NCBI RefSeq assembly: GCF_003590795.1
Contig: NZ_QYUL01000002.1
Coordinates: 1,543,001 to 1,607,000 of the forward strand
DNA: 64,000 nucleotides
From: Azospirillum cavernae
GTDB taxonomy: Bacteria > Pseudomonadota > Alphaproteobacteria > Azospirillales > Azospirillaceae
Direction: 5' to 3'
In this document: positions 9,031 to 18,107 of the stretch, one piece after another
How the letters are laid out: every line of letters starts with the position of its first letter
How positions within the stretch are numbered: position 1 is the first letter of the stretch
The notes under the pieces: generated by a model
What the model saw: the letters and a program-made list of their open reading frames with translations, nothing else
Told to the model about the DNA's origin: nothing
Databases searched by the model: none
Program-made: the position numbers and the translations under genes

Positions 9031-9447
9031 ATGAGCACCGAAATCCGCACCTTTATCATTCCCGACGCCAACGCCGAGGAGGCGCAGGCGAATCTGTCCG
9101 ATTTTCTGCGGACGATTGAAATCCAGCGCATCGACACCGCTTACGCCGTCGATGGCTGGCGCGTGCTGGTGTTGTATGGCGATCTGAAGCGCAAGGAAGA
9201 ATCCCAACAGATCGAGGCGGCCATCGCCGCCGCGCTGAACGGGTGGCGCGACCGGGTGGCGGCGCAGGAAGGCGTGGCGCGCGACATCATCCTGCCCGAC
9301 GATCTGGTGCAGGAAATCGCCCGCTTCGCCCCGACGACCGAGCATGAATTGACGATCATCGTCGGCGGGCGCGATCTGCCGGTGCCGTTGCAGGGTGGGG
9401 AGATCGTGCAGGTGGTGCGCTCCACCCTGGATGTCCTGATCGACTGA
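9031..9447 (+). CDS. small HRDC-like domain protein
   Basis: A soluble protein of 138 residues starting MSTEIRTFIIPDANAEEAQ, with GGACGGGCG just before the ATG. The N-terminal 55 residues look like a small alpha/beta unit. Residues 60-115 are helical and end in IILPDDLVQEIARFAPTTEHEL, the pattern of an HRDC-type nucleic-acid-binding helical bundle. That assignment rests on pattern only and could be wrong. A strong hairpin follows the stop codon, so the gene is probably transcribed alone. Confidence 0.6.
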   Translation: MSTEIRTFIIPDANAEEAQANLSDFLRTIEIQRIDTAYAVDGWRVLVLYGDLKRKEESQQIEAAIAAALNGWRDRVAAQEGVARDIILPDDLVQEIARFAPTTEHELTIIVGGRDLPVPLQGGEIVQVVRSTLDVLID

Positions 9448-9460
9448 GATTTTGTGAAGA

Positions 9461-9489
9461 CGCCGCGTCGCGGTTGGCGCGACGCGGCG
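9461..9489 (+). terminator. strong hairpin after the HRDC-like gene
   Basis: CGCCGCGTCGCG and CGCGACGCGGCG form a perfect 12-bp stem with loop GTTGG, 13 bases after the stop codon. There is no proper T-run, so termination may be partial or Rho-assisted. Confidence 0.6.
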
Positions 9490-9723
9490 GTGTTGCGCGT
9501 TTGGCGTGCTGGGCGATGGCTCCGGTTGGGGTTTTGCCGCTTGCCCATCTATATGTTGTGGGGCGCGCGGCGGCTCCATCGGCTCGTTGCTGGGTCGGAT
9601 TGTCGGCCCGACGGTTGGGTTTTGGGCGACCGACCGAGCGTCTCGATTCGCTGGCGCTTGGCTGATGGGTCGACTCGCGCTGACGCTCTCGAGTCGCTCA
9701 AGCGGGGTTCGCTGGCGGCGCGT

Positions 9724-9787
9724 TGTGGAAAAGCCCACAAAATCTTGGGTTCCCAACCCTTGCCGCTGTTGAAAAGGGGGTGGATAA
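9724..9787 (-). promoter_or_regulatory. two DnaA-box-like sites upstream of nrdJ
   Basis: On the minus strand TTTTCCACA (9724-9732) and TTATCCACC (9779-9787) each differ by one base from the DnaA box TTATCCACA and share one orientation. They border an AT-rich stretch at about 9784-9835 within a gene-free region of more than 500 bases. They could link ribonucleotide reductase expression to replication initiation, as DnaA does for nrdAB in E. coli, but the matches may be chance. Confidence 0.35.
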
Positions 9788-9911
9788 AAACCCCGAAAAT
9801 ATCCATTGAACAATCATGGTTTTAACAAAAATCCAGTCATGGAGCGGGCGTGCCGCTGGAAATGGCGGAATTGCTGGGCTGCTGGATTTTGTGCGCAGTT
9901 TTGCGTGTCAA

Positions 9912-9927
9912 CCACAATATGTGGTGT
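9912..9927. promoter_or_regulatory. candidate NrdR box of nrdJ
   Basis: The sequence CCACAATATGTGGTGT is near-palindromic and close to the NrdR box consensus ACACWATATATWGTGT. It lies about 140 bases before nrdJ, the kind of gene NrdR controls. Only one copy is evident, whereas NrdR boxes usually occur in pairs about 31 bases apart. Confidence 0.5.
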
Positions 9928-10063
9928 CTTGAGGCGCTCAGCCTCTTGCCTGCCGGGGCGGCGATGTCTAGGATGAGATCAACTTACAGCAACCGATGAC
10001 CAGCGCAAGCGTGCGCCGCGCCATCGCTTTGCCATTCAAGATTCATCAGGGGACATTGGCATC

Positions 10064-13000
10064 ATGCGGATCGAGCGTCGTTTCACGGGTGAAGGTCAGG
10101 ATGCTTACGCCAGCCTCGGCTTCCGCCGCGCCACCAGCGAGATCCGCAACCCCGACGGTTCGATCGTCTTCCAGCAGACTGACATCGAGGTGCCGGAGAG
10201 CTTCAGCCAAGTCGCCAGCGACATTCTGGCCCAGAAATATTTCCGCAAGGCGGGCGTTCCCGCCGCGCTGAAGGCCGTTGAAGAGAACACGGTCCCGTCC
10301 TGGCTGTGGCGGAAAGAGGCGGATTCGGAAAAGCTGGCCGCGCTGCCCAAGGAAAAGCGTTTCGTCGGCGAAAGCTCCGCCCGTCAGGTCTTCGACCGTC
10401 TGGCCGGCACCTGGACCTATTGGGGTTGGAAGGGCGGCTATTTCGATCAAGAGGCCGACGCGCGCGCCTTCTACGACGAAATGCGCTTCATGCTGGCCGC
10501 CCAGATGGCGGCGCCCAACAGCCCGCAATGGTTCAACACCGGCCTGCATTGGGCCTATGGCATCGACGGCCCCAGCCAGGGCCATTTCTACGTCGATTTC
10601 AAGACTGGCCTGCTGACCTCCTCGGCCTCGGCCTATGAGCACCCGCAGCCCCACGCCTGCTTCATCCAGTCGGTCGCCGACGACCTCGTGAACGAGGGCG
10701 GCATCATGGATCTGTGGGTGCGCGAGGCGCGCCTGTTCAAATACGGCTCGGGCACCGGCTCGAACTTCTCCAAGCTGCGCGGCGAGGGCGAGAAGCTGGC
10801 GGGCGGCGGCAAGTCGTCGGGCCTGATGAGCTTCCTGAAGATCGGCGACCGCGCGGCGGGCGCCATCAAGTCGGGCGGCACCACCCGGCGGGCGGCCAAG
10901 ATGGTCTCGGTGGACATGGACCACCCGGACATCGAGGGCTACATCGACTGGAAGGTGAACGAGGAGCAGAAGGTCGCCGCCCTCGTCACCGGCTCCAAGA
11001 TTTGCCAGAAGCATCTGGCGGTGGTGATGGCCGCCGCGCAGAACGGCCTGGATCCCAAGGAAAACAAAGAGCTTAAGAAGGCCATCCTCGCCGCCCGCAA
11101 GGATCAGGTGTCGGAAAACTACATCCAGCGCGTGATCCAGTTCGCCGGTCAGGGCTTCAAGACCATCGAGTTCAAGACCTACAACACCGATTGGGATTCG
11201 GAAGCCTATCTGACGGTGGCGGGCCAGAACTCCAACAACTCGGTGCGCATCTCCAACGAGTTCGTCCAGGCGGTTCTGGATGACGGCGATTGGAACCTGA
11301 TTGGCCGCACCAACGGCAAGGTCATGAAGACGCTGCGCGCCCGTGATCTGTGGGACAAGGTCGGCTACGCCGCCTGGGCCTGCGCCGATCCCGGCGTGCA
11401 GTTCGACAGCACCATCAACGAATGGCACACCTGCCCGGCCTCGGGGCGCATCAACGCCTCGAACCCCTGCTCGGAATACATGTTCCTCGACGACACCGCC
11501 TGCAATCTGGCGTCGTTGAACCTGATGACCTTCCGGTTGAAGGACGGCTCCTTCGACACCGAAGCCTTCGAGCACGCCTGCCGTCTGTGGACCATCGTGC
11601 TGGAAATTTCGGTGCTGATGGCGCAGTTCCCCTCCAAGGAAATCGCCCAGCTCTCCTACGAGTTCCGCACGCTGGGTCTGGGCTTCGCCAACCTCGGCGG
11701 CCTGCTGATGGCGTCCGGCCTGTCCTACGACTCGGACGAGGGCCGCGCTTATTGCGCCGGCATCTCCGCCGTGATGACCGGCGTCGCCTACGCCACCTCG
11801 GCGGAAATGGCGCAGGAACTGGGGGCTTTCCCCGGTTATGAGGCCAACCGCGACCACATGCTGCGGGTCATCCGCAACCACCGCCGCGCCGCGAATGGCG
11901 CGATGAATGGCTATGAAGGGCTGGCGGTCGCGCCGGTTCCCTTCGTCGCCGACCTCTGCCCGGATCAAGAGCTGGCCGCCGCCGCCTTGCGGGTGTGGGA
12001 CGAGGCGCTGGAACTGGGCGAGGCCCATGGCTTCCGCAACGCGCAATCCACCGTGGTCGCCCCGACTGGCACCATCGGTCTGGTGATGGATTGCGACACC
12101 ACCGGCATCGAACCCGACTTCGCGCTCGTGAAGTTCAAGAAGCTGGCGGGCGGCGGCTACTTCAAGATCGTCAACCGTCTGGTGCCGGAAGCCTTGAAGA
12201 CGCTGGGCTACTCGCCCGAGCAGATCGGCGAGATGGAGCGTTACGCCGTCGGCCACGGCACGCTGAAGACCGCGCCCGGCATCGACCACGCCGCGTTGAA
12301 GGCCAAGGGCTTCACCGACGCGATGCTGGAGAAGCTGGAAGGCAACCTCGGCACCGCCTTCGACATCAAGTTCGTGTTCAACCGCTGGACCATCGGCGCC
12401 GAGTTCTGCGTCGAGACTCTGGGCGTGCCGTTCGAGGTTCTGGACGCGCAAGGCTTTGACCTGCTGACCCATCTGGGCTTCAGCAAGACCGAGATCGAGA
12501 CGGCCAACACCTATTGCTGCGGCGCCATGACCCTGGAAGGCGCGCCCTTCCTGAAGGACGAGCATCTGTCGGTGTTCGATTGCGCCAACCCGTGTGGCCG
12601 CATCGGCAAGCGTTTCCTGGGCTGGCAGTCGCACATCACGATGATGGCGGCCTCGCAGCCCTTCATCTCCGGCGCCATCTCCAAGACCATCAACATGCCG
12701 AACGCGGCGACGGTGGAGGAGTGCAAGGACGCCTATCTGCTGTCCTGGCGTCTGGGTCTGAAGGCCAACGCGCTGTACCGCGACGGCTCCAAGCTGAGCC
12801 AGCCGCTCCAGGCCGCCGTGCTGGACGACGAGGAGGATGGCGAGACCGTCGACGCGGTGGTGGAGGGCGCCAACGCCACCCGCACCCAGATCGTCTCCGA
12901 ACGCATCGTCGAAAAGGTGATCGAGAAGATCGTCGAGCGGAAAATCTCCGCCCGCGAACGCCTGCCGCACCGCCGCAAGGGCTACACCCAGAAGGCCAAC

Positions 13001-13807
13001 GTCGGCGGCCACAAGATCTATCTGCGCACCGGCGAGTATGAAGACGGTCGCATCGGCGAGATCTTCATCGACATGCACAAGGAGGGCGCCGCCTTCCGCT
13101 CCTTGATGAACAATTTCGCCATCGCGATCTCGATCGGCCTGCAATATGGCGTGCCGCTTGAGGAGTTCGTCGAGGCCTTCACCTTCACCCGCTTCGAGCC
13201 GTCGGGCATGGTGACGGGCAACGACACCATCAAGATGGCGACCTCCGTCATCGACTACATCTTCCGCGAGGTGGCGATTTCCTATCTCGGCCGCACCGAT
13301 CTGGCCCACGCCACGCCGGAAGATTTGCTGCCCTTCACCGTCGGCAGCGGCGACAAGCAGGGCGACCTGCCGGAAAACCCGCAGCCGTCGGACTTTGTCC
13401 GCCGCGTCGCTTCGACCGGCTATGTCCGCAACAACCTGCGCGTTTTGCATGGCGGGCAGGGCGCCGGGCAGGGCGCTGGTCAAGCCCAGCGGACCAGCGC
13501 GGCGGCGGCCCTGGCGGCGGCGGGCGTGGACACCGTGCAGGCGACCGCCGCAGCGGCGCAAAGCGCGGTGGCGGGCAGCCCGGCGGTTGGTTCGGTGGTG
13601 GCGGCGCAAGGTCATGTGGCGGCTGGCACGGCGACGGGAACCTCCTATGGCGGCAGCGTCAGCGAGCAGCGTTTCGACCGCATCCGCGAGGCGCGCGCCC
13701 GTGGCTATGAGGGCGATCCCTGCGGCGAATGCGGCAACATGACCTTGGTCCGCAACGGCACCTGCTTGAAATGCGACAGCTGTGGTTCGACGACGGGTTG
13801 CAGCTGA
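10064..13807 (+). CDS. nrdJ: vitamin B12-dependent (class II) ribonucleotide reductase
   Basis: This 1247-residue enzyme reduces ribonucleotides to deoxyribonucleotides with adenosylcobalamin, independently of oxygen. The length and layout match the long alphaproteobacterial NrdJ. An N-terminal region leads into the ten-stranded reductase barrel with [28 protein letters not shown] and NLASLNL motifs. After an alanine-rich linker, the C-terminus ends in a cysteine-rich [19 protein letters not shown] segment, likely for redox recycling and zinc. The start is supported by the conserved MRIERRFT beginning and a GGGGA element twelve bases before it. The long leader carries a possible NrdR box and no cobalamin riboswitch that I can recognise. 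A hairpin terminator follows. Confidence 0.97.
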   Translation: MRIERRFTGEGQDAYASLGFRRATSEIRNPDGSIVFQQTDIEVPESFSQVASDILAQKYFRKAGVPAALKAVEENTVPSWLWRKEADSEKLAALPKEKRFVGESSARQVFDRLAGTWTYWGWKGGYFDQEADARAFYDEMRFMLAAQMAAPNSPQWFNTGLHWAYGIDGPSQGHFYVDFKTGLLTSSASAYEHPQPHACFIQSVADDLVNEGGIMDLWVREARLFKYGSGTGSNFSKLRGEGEKLAGGGKSSGLMSFLKIGDRAAGAIKSGGTTRRAAKMVSVDMDHPDIEGYIDWKVNEEQKVAALVTGSKICQKHLAVVMAAAQNGLDPKENKELKKAILAARKDQVSENYIQRVIQFAGQGFKTIEFKTYNTDWDSEAYLTVAGQNSNNSVRISNEFVQAVLDDGDWNLIGRTNGKVMKTLRARDLWDKVGYAAWACADPGVQFDSTINEWHTCPASGRINASNPCSEYMFLDDTACNLASLNLMTFRLKDGSFDTEAFEHACRLWTIVLEISVLMAQFPSKEIAQLSYEFRTLGLGFANLGGLLMASGLSYDSDEGRAYCAGISAVMTGVAYATSAEMAQELGAFPGYEANRDHMLRVIRNHRRAANGAMNGYEGLAVAPVPFVADLCPDQELAAAALRVWDEALELGEAHGFRNAQSTVVAPTGTIGLVMDCDTTGIEPDFALVKFKKLAGGGYFKIVNRLVPEALKTLGYSPEQIGEMERYAVGHGTLKTAPGIDHAALKAKGFTDAMLEKLEGNLGTAFDIKFVFNRWTIGAEFCVETLGVPFEVLDAQGFDLLTHLGFSKTEIETANTYCCGAMTLEGAPFLKDEHLSVFDCANPCGRIGKRFLGWQSHITMMAASQPFISGAISKTINMPNAATVEECKDAYLLSWRLGLKANALYRDGSKLSQPLQAAVLDDEEDGETVDAVVEGANATRTQIVSERIVEKVIEKIVERKISARERLPHRRKGYTQKANVGGHKIYLRTGEYEDGRIGEIFIDMHKEGAAFRSLMNNFAIAISIGLQYGVPLEEFVEAFTFTRFEPSGMVTGNDTIKMATSVIDYIFREVAISYLGRTDLAHATPEDLLPFTVGSGDKQGDLPENPQPSDFVRRVASTGYVRNNLRVLHGGQGAGQGAGQAQRTSAAAALAAAGVDTVQATAAAAQSAVAGSPAVGSVVAAQGHVAAGTATGTSYGGSVSEQRFDRIREARARGYEGDPCGECGNMTLVRNGTCLKCDSCGSTTGCS

Positions 13808-13848
13808 ACCTCAGAGTTTTTGCAACACAGCATAAGTAAGACGAAACA

Positions 13849-13880
13849 AAAGGGGGGAGCGGGCAACCGCTCTCCCCTTT
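13849..13880 (+). terminator. rho-independent-type terminator of nrdJ
   Basis: A 14-bp stem (one G-T pair) with a GCAA loop lies about 40 bases after the nrdJ stop, with As before and a short TTT at its end. It is the clear end of the nrdJ transcript. Confidence 0.75.
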
Positions 13881-14003
13881 CCATGTGTCTGGAGATCGCT
13901 TTTCCACAGTCTCCGTGGGGCTTGACCAGCCCGCCTATATCCATGGTAGCATTTTCGTTAAGAGTGAGGCCGGGCCACGCAGGCATCCTGGGAGAGGCGC
14001 GCC

Positions 14004-16280
14004 ATGGAGTTAGCCGACGGAACGCTCGACGCCGCCGTGATGTCCGATCCACTGATCCGGGCGACTGTCGAGCAGTGCGGCACGGGGCTGGTGTGGGTTG
14101 GGGCGGATGGCGTGATCGTCAGCGCCAACCCGTGCTTTGTCCGCTGGGCCGGTCGTCCGGCGCGCGGGTCGGCGGGGCATGGGATCGGCCCTGGAACCGG
14201 GCTGGTCGGTCGTCCGCTGCTGTCGGTGTTGGATTTGGGCGGTTGGGAATGGCCGTCGGTGTGGGCCAGCCTGTATGATGAGGGCGCTTTGCCCGGCGCC
14301 GGAACCATCCGCGCGCCGCGCGCCGAGCCGGTGCCGGTGGATCTGCACTGGCAGTTGCTGACCGGATTTTCCGAACCCATCGCCTTTTGCCAAATGCAGG
14401 GGTTTGAAGAGCGTGAGCGGGCGAACGCCATCGCCCGGCTGCAACAGGATGTGCTGGAACTGGTCGCCGCTGGGCGGTCGTTGAAGCTGGTGCTGGATTT
14501 CCTGTGCCGTCAGGTGGAGACCTGCGCGCCGGAGGTGACTTGTTCCGTTCTGCTGCTGGAAAACGGTCGCAGCCTGCGCCACGCGGCGGCGCCTTCCCTG
14601 CCAACCGCTTACAGCGCGGCCATCGATGGGACGCAGATCGGCCCGTCGGTCGGCTCTTGCGGAACGGCGGCGTGGCGCGGCGCGCCGGTTGAGGTGTCGG
14701 ACATCGCCACCGACCCGCTCTGGGCCAATTATCGCGATCTGGCGCTGTCCCACGGGCTGGCCGCTTGCTGGTCCCACCCGATCAAGGGGCGCGACGCCCG
14801 CGTTCTGGGCACCTTCGCGCTCTATTACCGGGAATCGCACGGCGCGACGGCCTTCCACCGGCGGATGCTGGAGGCTTGCGTGCATCTCTGCGCGCTGGCC
14901 ATTGAGCATGATCGGGCGCGGGCGGAGATCAACCGGCTGGCCTTCTATGACACGCTGACCGGCCTGCCGAACCGCCAGTTGCTGAAGGACCGCGCCACCG
15001 CCGCGCTGGCGCTGGCCGGGCGGACCCGGCAGCCGGTGACGTTGATGTTCCTGGATCTCGACCGCTTCAAGATCATCAATGATTCCCTCGGCCATGCGGC
15101 GGGCGACCGGCTGCTGGTGGAGGTGGCGACGCGGTTGACCCGCCTGTTCCCCGACGGCGACACGTTGGCGCGGCTGGGGGGGGACGAGTTTGTCGCCCTG
15201 CTTCCCGGCTGCGACGCCGCGCACGCCTCGCTGGTGGCCGAGCGGATTTTGGCGGCCCTGTCGCAGCCGATCACCATCGCCGATCTCACCTTGACCCCGA
15301 CCGCCAGCGTTGGCATCGCCGTGCATCCCGATGACGGTCATGATTTCGACACGCTGTTGCGCCAAGCCGACGCGGCGATGTACCGGGCCAAGCAGGCCGG
15401 GCGCAACCGCTGCCATTTCTACCGCCGCGACATGAACGAGCAGGCGGTGCGGCGGCTGGAGATGGAAGCGGCCCTGCGCGAGGCGCTGGATCGTGGCGAG
15501 TTCACCTTGAATTTCCAACCGCAAATCCGTCTGGAATCGCGGCGGCTGTACCGGGTGGAGGCGTTGATTCGCTGGACCCACCCGCGTTGGGGCGCGGTGT
15601 CGCCGGTGGAGTTCATTCCGTTGGCCGAGGAATGCGGGTTGATCGACCGCATCGACAGTTGGGTTTTGGAAAGCAGCGTCGCGCAACTGGCGCGTTGGCG
15701 GGCCGCCGGGGTGACGGTTCCGGGCATGGCCGTCAACATGTCGCCGGTCCGTTTCGCCCATGGCGATCTGGTCGAGCAGGTGCGTCAGGTTCTGGCGGCG
15801 GCGCAGGTGCCGCCCGGCGATCTGACGTTGGAAATCACCGAACGGTTGATGATGACCGAAGAGGTCGGCGTCCACGACGCGCTCGACGCGCTGAACGATC
15901 TGGGCGTGATGCTGTCCATCGATGATTTCGGCACCGGCTATTCCAGTCTGAGCTACCTCAAGCGTTTTCCGGTTGGCGAGTTGAAGATCGACCGCAGTTT
16001 CGTCAAGGAGTTGGACATCGACGCGGCCAACCGCCCGCTGGTGCGGGCGATGATCCAGATCGGCCAAAGCCTGGGCCTGACCGTGGTGGCCGAGGGGGTG
16101 GAGCGTGAAACGCAGAGCCGGATGCTCAAGGCCGACGGCTGCTGCATGGGGCAGGGCTATCACTACGCCCGCCCGATGGACGCGGACGCCTTCGTGGACT
16201 GGCTGCGCGCCTGGGACGCGCAGGTGGCGGAGCAGGACAAGCAGAATTGCGCCTTGCCGGATTGCGGCTTCGGCCTCTGA
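14004..16280 (+). CDS. PAS-GAF-GGDEF-EAL c-di-GMP turnover protein
   Basis: A 758-residue cytoplasmic signalling protein. A PAS-like input lies at about residues 15-130 and a GAF domain at about 145-300 (GSCGTAAWRGAPVEVSDIA). A diguanylate cyclase domain (about 315-475) has an intact GGDEF at 392-396 and DLDRFK metal-binding segment. The EAL phosphodiesterase domain (about 490-740) has intact EAL at 519-521, DDFGTGYSSLSYL and VAEGVE. No RxxD inhibitory site precedes GGDEF. Both catalytic motifs are complete, so either activity is possible; tandem proteins of this type often act as phosphodiesterases. No transmembrane segment is seen. It appears monocistronic, converging on the ribF unit. Confidence 0.93.
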   Translation: MELADGTLDAAVMSDPLIRATVEQCGTGLVWVGADGVIVSANPCFVRWAGRPARGSAGHGIGPGTGLVGRPLLSVLDLGGWEWPSVWASLYDEGALPGAGTIRAPRAEPVPVDLHWQLLTGFSEPIAFCQMQGFEERERANAIARLQQDVLELVAAGRSLKLVLDFLCRQVETCAPEVTCSVLLLENGRSLRHAAAPSLPTAYSAAIDGTQIGPSVGSCGTAAWRGAPVEVSDIATDPLWANYRDLALSHGLAACWSHPIKGRDARVLGTFALYYRESHGATAFHRRMLEACVHLCALAIEHDRARAEINRLAFYDTLTGLPNRQLLKDRATAALALAGRTRQPVTLMFLDLDRFKIINDSLGHAAGDRLLVEVATRLTRLFPDGDTLARLGGDEFVALLPGCDAAHASLVAERILAALSQPITIADLTLTPTASVGIAVHPDDGHDFDTLLRQADAAMYRAKQAGRNRCHFYRRDMNEQAVRRLEMEAALREALDRGEFTLNFQPQIRLESRRLYRVEALIRWTHPRWGAVSPVEFIPLAEECGLIDRIDSWVLESSVAQLARWRAAGVTVPGMAVNMSPVRFAHGDLVEQVRQVLAAAQVPPGDLTLEITERLMMTEEVGVHDALDALNDLGVMLSIDDFGTGYSSLSYLKRFPVGELKIDRSFVKELDIDAANRPLVRAMIQIGQSLGLTVVAEGVERETQSRMLKADGCCMGQGYHYARPMDADAFVDWLRAWDAQVAEQDKQNCALPDCGFGL

Positions 16281-16310
16281 ACCGCTGGCCTCCGATCCGC
16301 CGGGCGCCGC

Positions 16311-16490
16311 TTACTTGGTGGGCGGCAGGGTCATCCGCACGCAGCGGGACAGCACGGTGTTGCCGGTCATCTCACGGTAATGCTGGATGATGATCGGTTC
16401 GGCGGCCTTGCATTGCTCCATCGTCGCAAAATCCAGGGTCGTCGGGCCGCCCTGGTTGAGCATGAACAGCAGCATCAGCACACGTTCCAT
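16311..16490 (-). CDS. small peptide with hydrophobic N-terminus, downstream of ribF
   Basis: A 59-residue frame starting MERVLMLLFMLNQGGPTTLDF, with AGGAG nine bases before the ATG. The ribosome site overlaps the ribF stop region 13 bases away, indicating translation coupled to or within the ribF transcript. The first 12 residues form a short hydrophobic stretch that could be a membrane anchor or signal. Two cysteines follow (C27, C50), and the C-terminus is VRMTLPPTK. I do not recognise the family. The strong ribosome site and tight spacing make it a credible gene. Confidence 0.6.
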   Translation of the reverse strand: MERVLMLLFMLNQGGPTTLDFATMEQCKAAEPIIIQHYREMTGNTVLSRCVRMTLPPTK

Positions 16491-16502
16491 AAAGGGTGCT
16501 CC

Positions 16503-17441
16503 TCAATCGGCCAGCGCGGCGCGGGCGGCGGCGGCGTCGCGCAGGATTTGCTCCTTCAGCGCGTCGAAGCTGGCGAATTTCTGCTCCGGACGCAGGAACT
16601 CGATCAACTGCACCCGCAGATGCTGGCCGTAAAGATCGGCGTTCATGTCGAACAGATGGGCTTCCAGCCGTTCGACCGTGCCGCCGACGGTTGGGCGGGC
16701 GCCCAGATTGGCCACGCCCTTGTGCCACACCGTGTTCAGGCCGTGATCGACGCCCGCGCGGATGGCGTAGACGCCGAAGGCCGGGCGCAGATACTCGTCC
16801 AGTTCAATGTTGGCGGTGGGAAAGCCGATGGTTCGGCCCCGTTTGTCGCCGTGGGCCACCCGTCCCTCAATCTCCCACGGGCTGCCCAGCACATGGGCGG
16901 CCTCTTGCGGGCGACCGGCGATCAGCGCGTCGCGCACGCGGGTGGAGGAATAGACGCCGCCCTCGGGATCGGCGACCGGGCCGATCTCGGTCACGCCAAA
17001 GCCATGGGCCTGTCCGGCCCGTTGCAGAAAGGCCGGATCGCCGCCCCGCTTGTGGCCGAACAGAAAATCATAGCCGCACACGACGTGCCGCACGCCAAGA
17101 TCGCCAATCAGAATGTCGTCAACGAAGGCTTGGGCGGTTTTGGTCAACAGACGCTCGTCGAAATGGCCGACGATCAGTTGATCGACGCCCAACGCTTCGA
17201 TGTGGCGGGATTTGACGCGGAAGGGTGTCAGGCGAAAGGGGGGATCGTCCGGGCGGAAGACCGAGCGCGGGTGCGGCTCGAAGGTCAGAACGGCGGACGG
17301 CGCGTCAAGCTCGCGGGCCAGCCGCTGAGCGGTTCCGATCACGGTCTGGTGGCCGTGATGCACGCCGTCGAAATTGCCAAGCGCCACCACGGCGCCGCGT
17401 TCCCTGGCGGGCAGGTCGGCGGTGTGTCTGTACAGTCGCAT
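16503..17441 (-). CDS. ribF: bifunctional riboflavin kinase / FAD synthetase
   Basis: RibF phosphorylates riboflavin to FMN and adenylylates FMN to FAD. It has 312 residues, the standard length. The N-terminal adenylyltransferase domain has ALGNFDGVHHGHQ and the STRVRDALIAGR segment. The C-terminal flavokinase domain has HGDKRGRTIGFPTANIE and VANLGARPTVGG. The start MRLYRHTADLPARERG is chosen over an in-frame upstream ATG at 17483, because GGGG stands six bases before it and the extension lies inside a repeat array. That array of alternating inverted repeats ends ten bases before the start codon. A small peptide gene follows in the same transcript. Confidence 0.95.
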   Translation of the reverse strand: MRLYRHTADLPARERGAVVALGNFDGVHHGHQTVIGTAQRLARELDAPSAVLTFEPHPRSVFRPDDPPFRLTPFRVKSRHIEALGVDQLIVGHFDERLLTKTAQAFVDDILIGDLGVRHVVCGYDFLFGHKRGGDPAFLQRAGQAHGFGVTEIGPVADPEGGVYSSTRVRDALIAGRPQEAAHVLGSPWEIEGRVAHGDKRGRTIGFPTANIELDEYLRPAFGVYAIRAGVDHGLNTVWHKGVANLGARPTVGGTVERLEAHLFDMNADLYGQHLRVQLIEFLRPEQKFASFDALKEQILRDAAAARAALAD

Positions 17442-17450
17442 GCGCGCCCC

Positions 17451-17583
17451 GATCTGGAGAAACCTGCTAAGCAGGTTTTCCAAACTCCGCCCACATAGGA
17501 GCGGGCTTGGAAAACCTGCAAAACATAGAGTCCGCCGGTTTTTCCAGGCCGGGCCATGTGTGGCCCGATCTGGAAAAACCTGC
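17451..17583. repeat. five alternating copies of a TGGAAAAACCTGC element upstream of ribF
   Basis: The core TGGARAAACCTGC occurs in alternating orientation at 17455-17467 (+), 17471-17482 (-), 17508-17519 (+), about 17537-17548 (-) and 17571-17583 (+). CCCGATCTGGARAAACCTGCT recurs as a direct repeat at both ends. Neighbouring copies can pair into competing hairpins; the last two enclose an inner GGGCCA-TGTG-TGGCCC hairpin. The array occupies the region between phaJ and ribF on the ribF 5' side. It may be a REP-like mobile repeat or a leader that affects ribF expression. Confidence 0.75.
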
Positions 17584-17601
17584 TAGGGCGTCTGTATAGA
17601 A

Positions 17602-17634
17602 CGCCGTCGGCGCGCGGTAAACGCGCCGACGGCG
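17602..17634 (-). terminator. hairpin after phaJ
   Basis: A perfect 13-bp inverted repeat (CGCCGTCGGCGCG / CGCGCCGACGGCG) with a 7-base loop starts 23 bases after the phaJ stop on the minus strand. No long T-run follows. Confidence 0.6.
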
Positions 17635-17657
17635 GGAAGCAGATCCTTTTGCGGCGA

Positions 17658-18107
17658 TCAGCCGCGCGAGGGGACCATCAGCATCGCCTCGCCTTCGACC
17701 ACCACCGTCTCGCCGACGGTGCAGACGGTGCGCATGACGACGCGGCGCTTTTCCGGGATCATCTCGGTCACGGTGGCGCGGGCGGTGACGGTGTCGCCGG
17801 CGCGGACCGGGGCCTTGAACTTCAGGTTCTGCGACATGTAGATCGCCCCCGGGCCGGGCAGCTTGGTGCCCAGAACGGCGGAGATGAAGCCGACGGTCAG
17901 CATGCCATGGGCGATGCGGCCCTGGAACATGGTGCCAGCGGCGTATTCCTGGTTCAGGTGGACGGGGTTGGTGTCACCCGAAATGCCGGCAAACAGGACG
18001 ATGTCCGCTTCCGTCACGGTCTTGGCGAATGACGCCGTCATGCCGACGGCGAGGTCTTCAATGCAGTAGCCCTCGATGTCCTTACGGACCTGACGCACAT
18101 CGTCCAT
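17658..18107 (-). CDS. phaJ: (R)-specific enoyl-CoA hydratase, MaoC family
   Basis: A 149-residue hot-dog-fold protein. The (R)-hydratase motif is complete: FAGISGDTNPVHLNQEYA with catalytic Asp and His, then GRIAHGML. PhaJ hydrates trans-2-enoyl-CoA from beta-oxidation to (R)-3-hydroxyacyl-CoA and so feeds PHA synthase. The phaC/phaA/phaB/phaR genes lie 14 kb away, which supports that role. The ATG at 18107 is preferred, with GGGAAG upstream; a GTG directly before it is equally possible. The upstream region has TGC/GCA-rich repeats that could bind PhaR. Confidence 0.88.
   Translation of the reverse strand: MDDVRQVRKDIEGYCIEDLAVGMTASFAKTVTEADIVLFAGISGDTNPVHLNQEYAAGTMFQGRIAHGMLTVGFISAVLGTKLPGPGAIYMSQNLKFKAPVRAGDTVTARATVTEMIPEKRRVVMRTVCTVGETVVVEGEAMLMVPSRG

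Noticed and set aside
9490-9840. Chromosomal or plasmid replication origin at the DnaA-box-like sites
   Set aside because: Only two weak boxes, and none of the usual origin neighbours (parAB, hemE, dnaA, repABC) are present.
9448-10063. Cobalamin riboswitch in front of the B12-dependent reductase gene
   Set aside because: I could not find the conserved B12 box or the associated core elements.
10046-13615. A very long minus-strand open frame opposite nrdJ
   Set aside because: It mirrors the codon bias of nrdJ, is rich in H/Q/G/A/R low-complexity sequence and has no recognisable domain; the same kind of shadow occurs opposite the genes at 14010-16163, 27854-30412 and 52054-55446.
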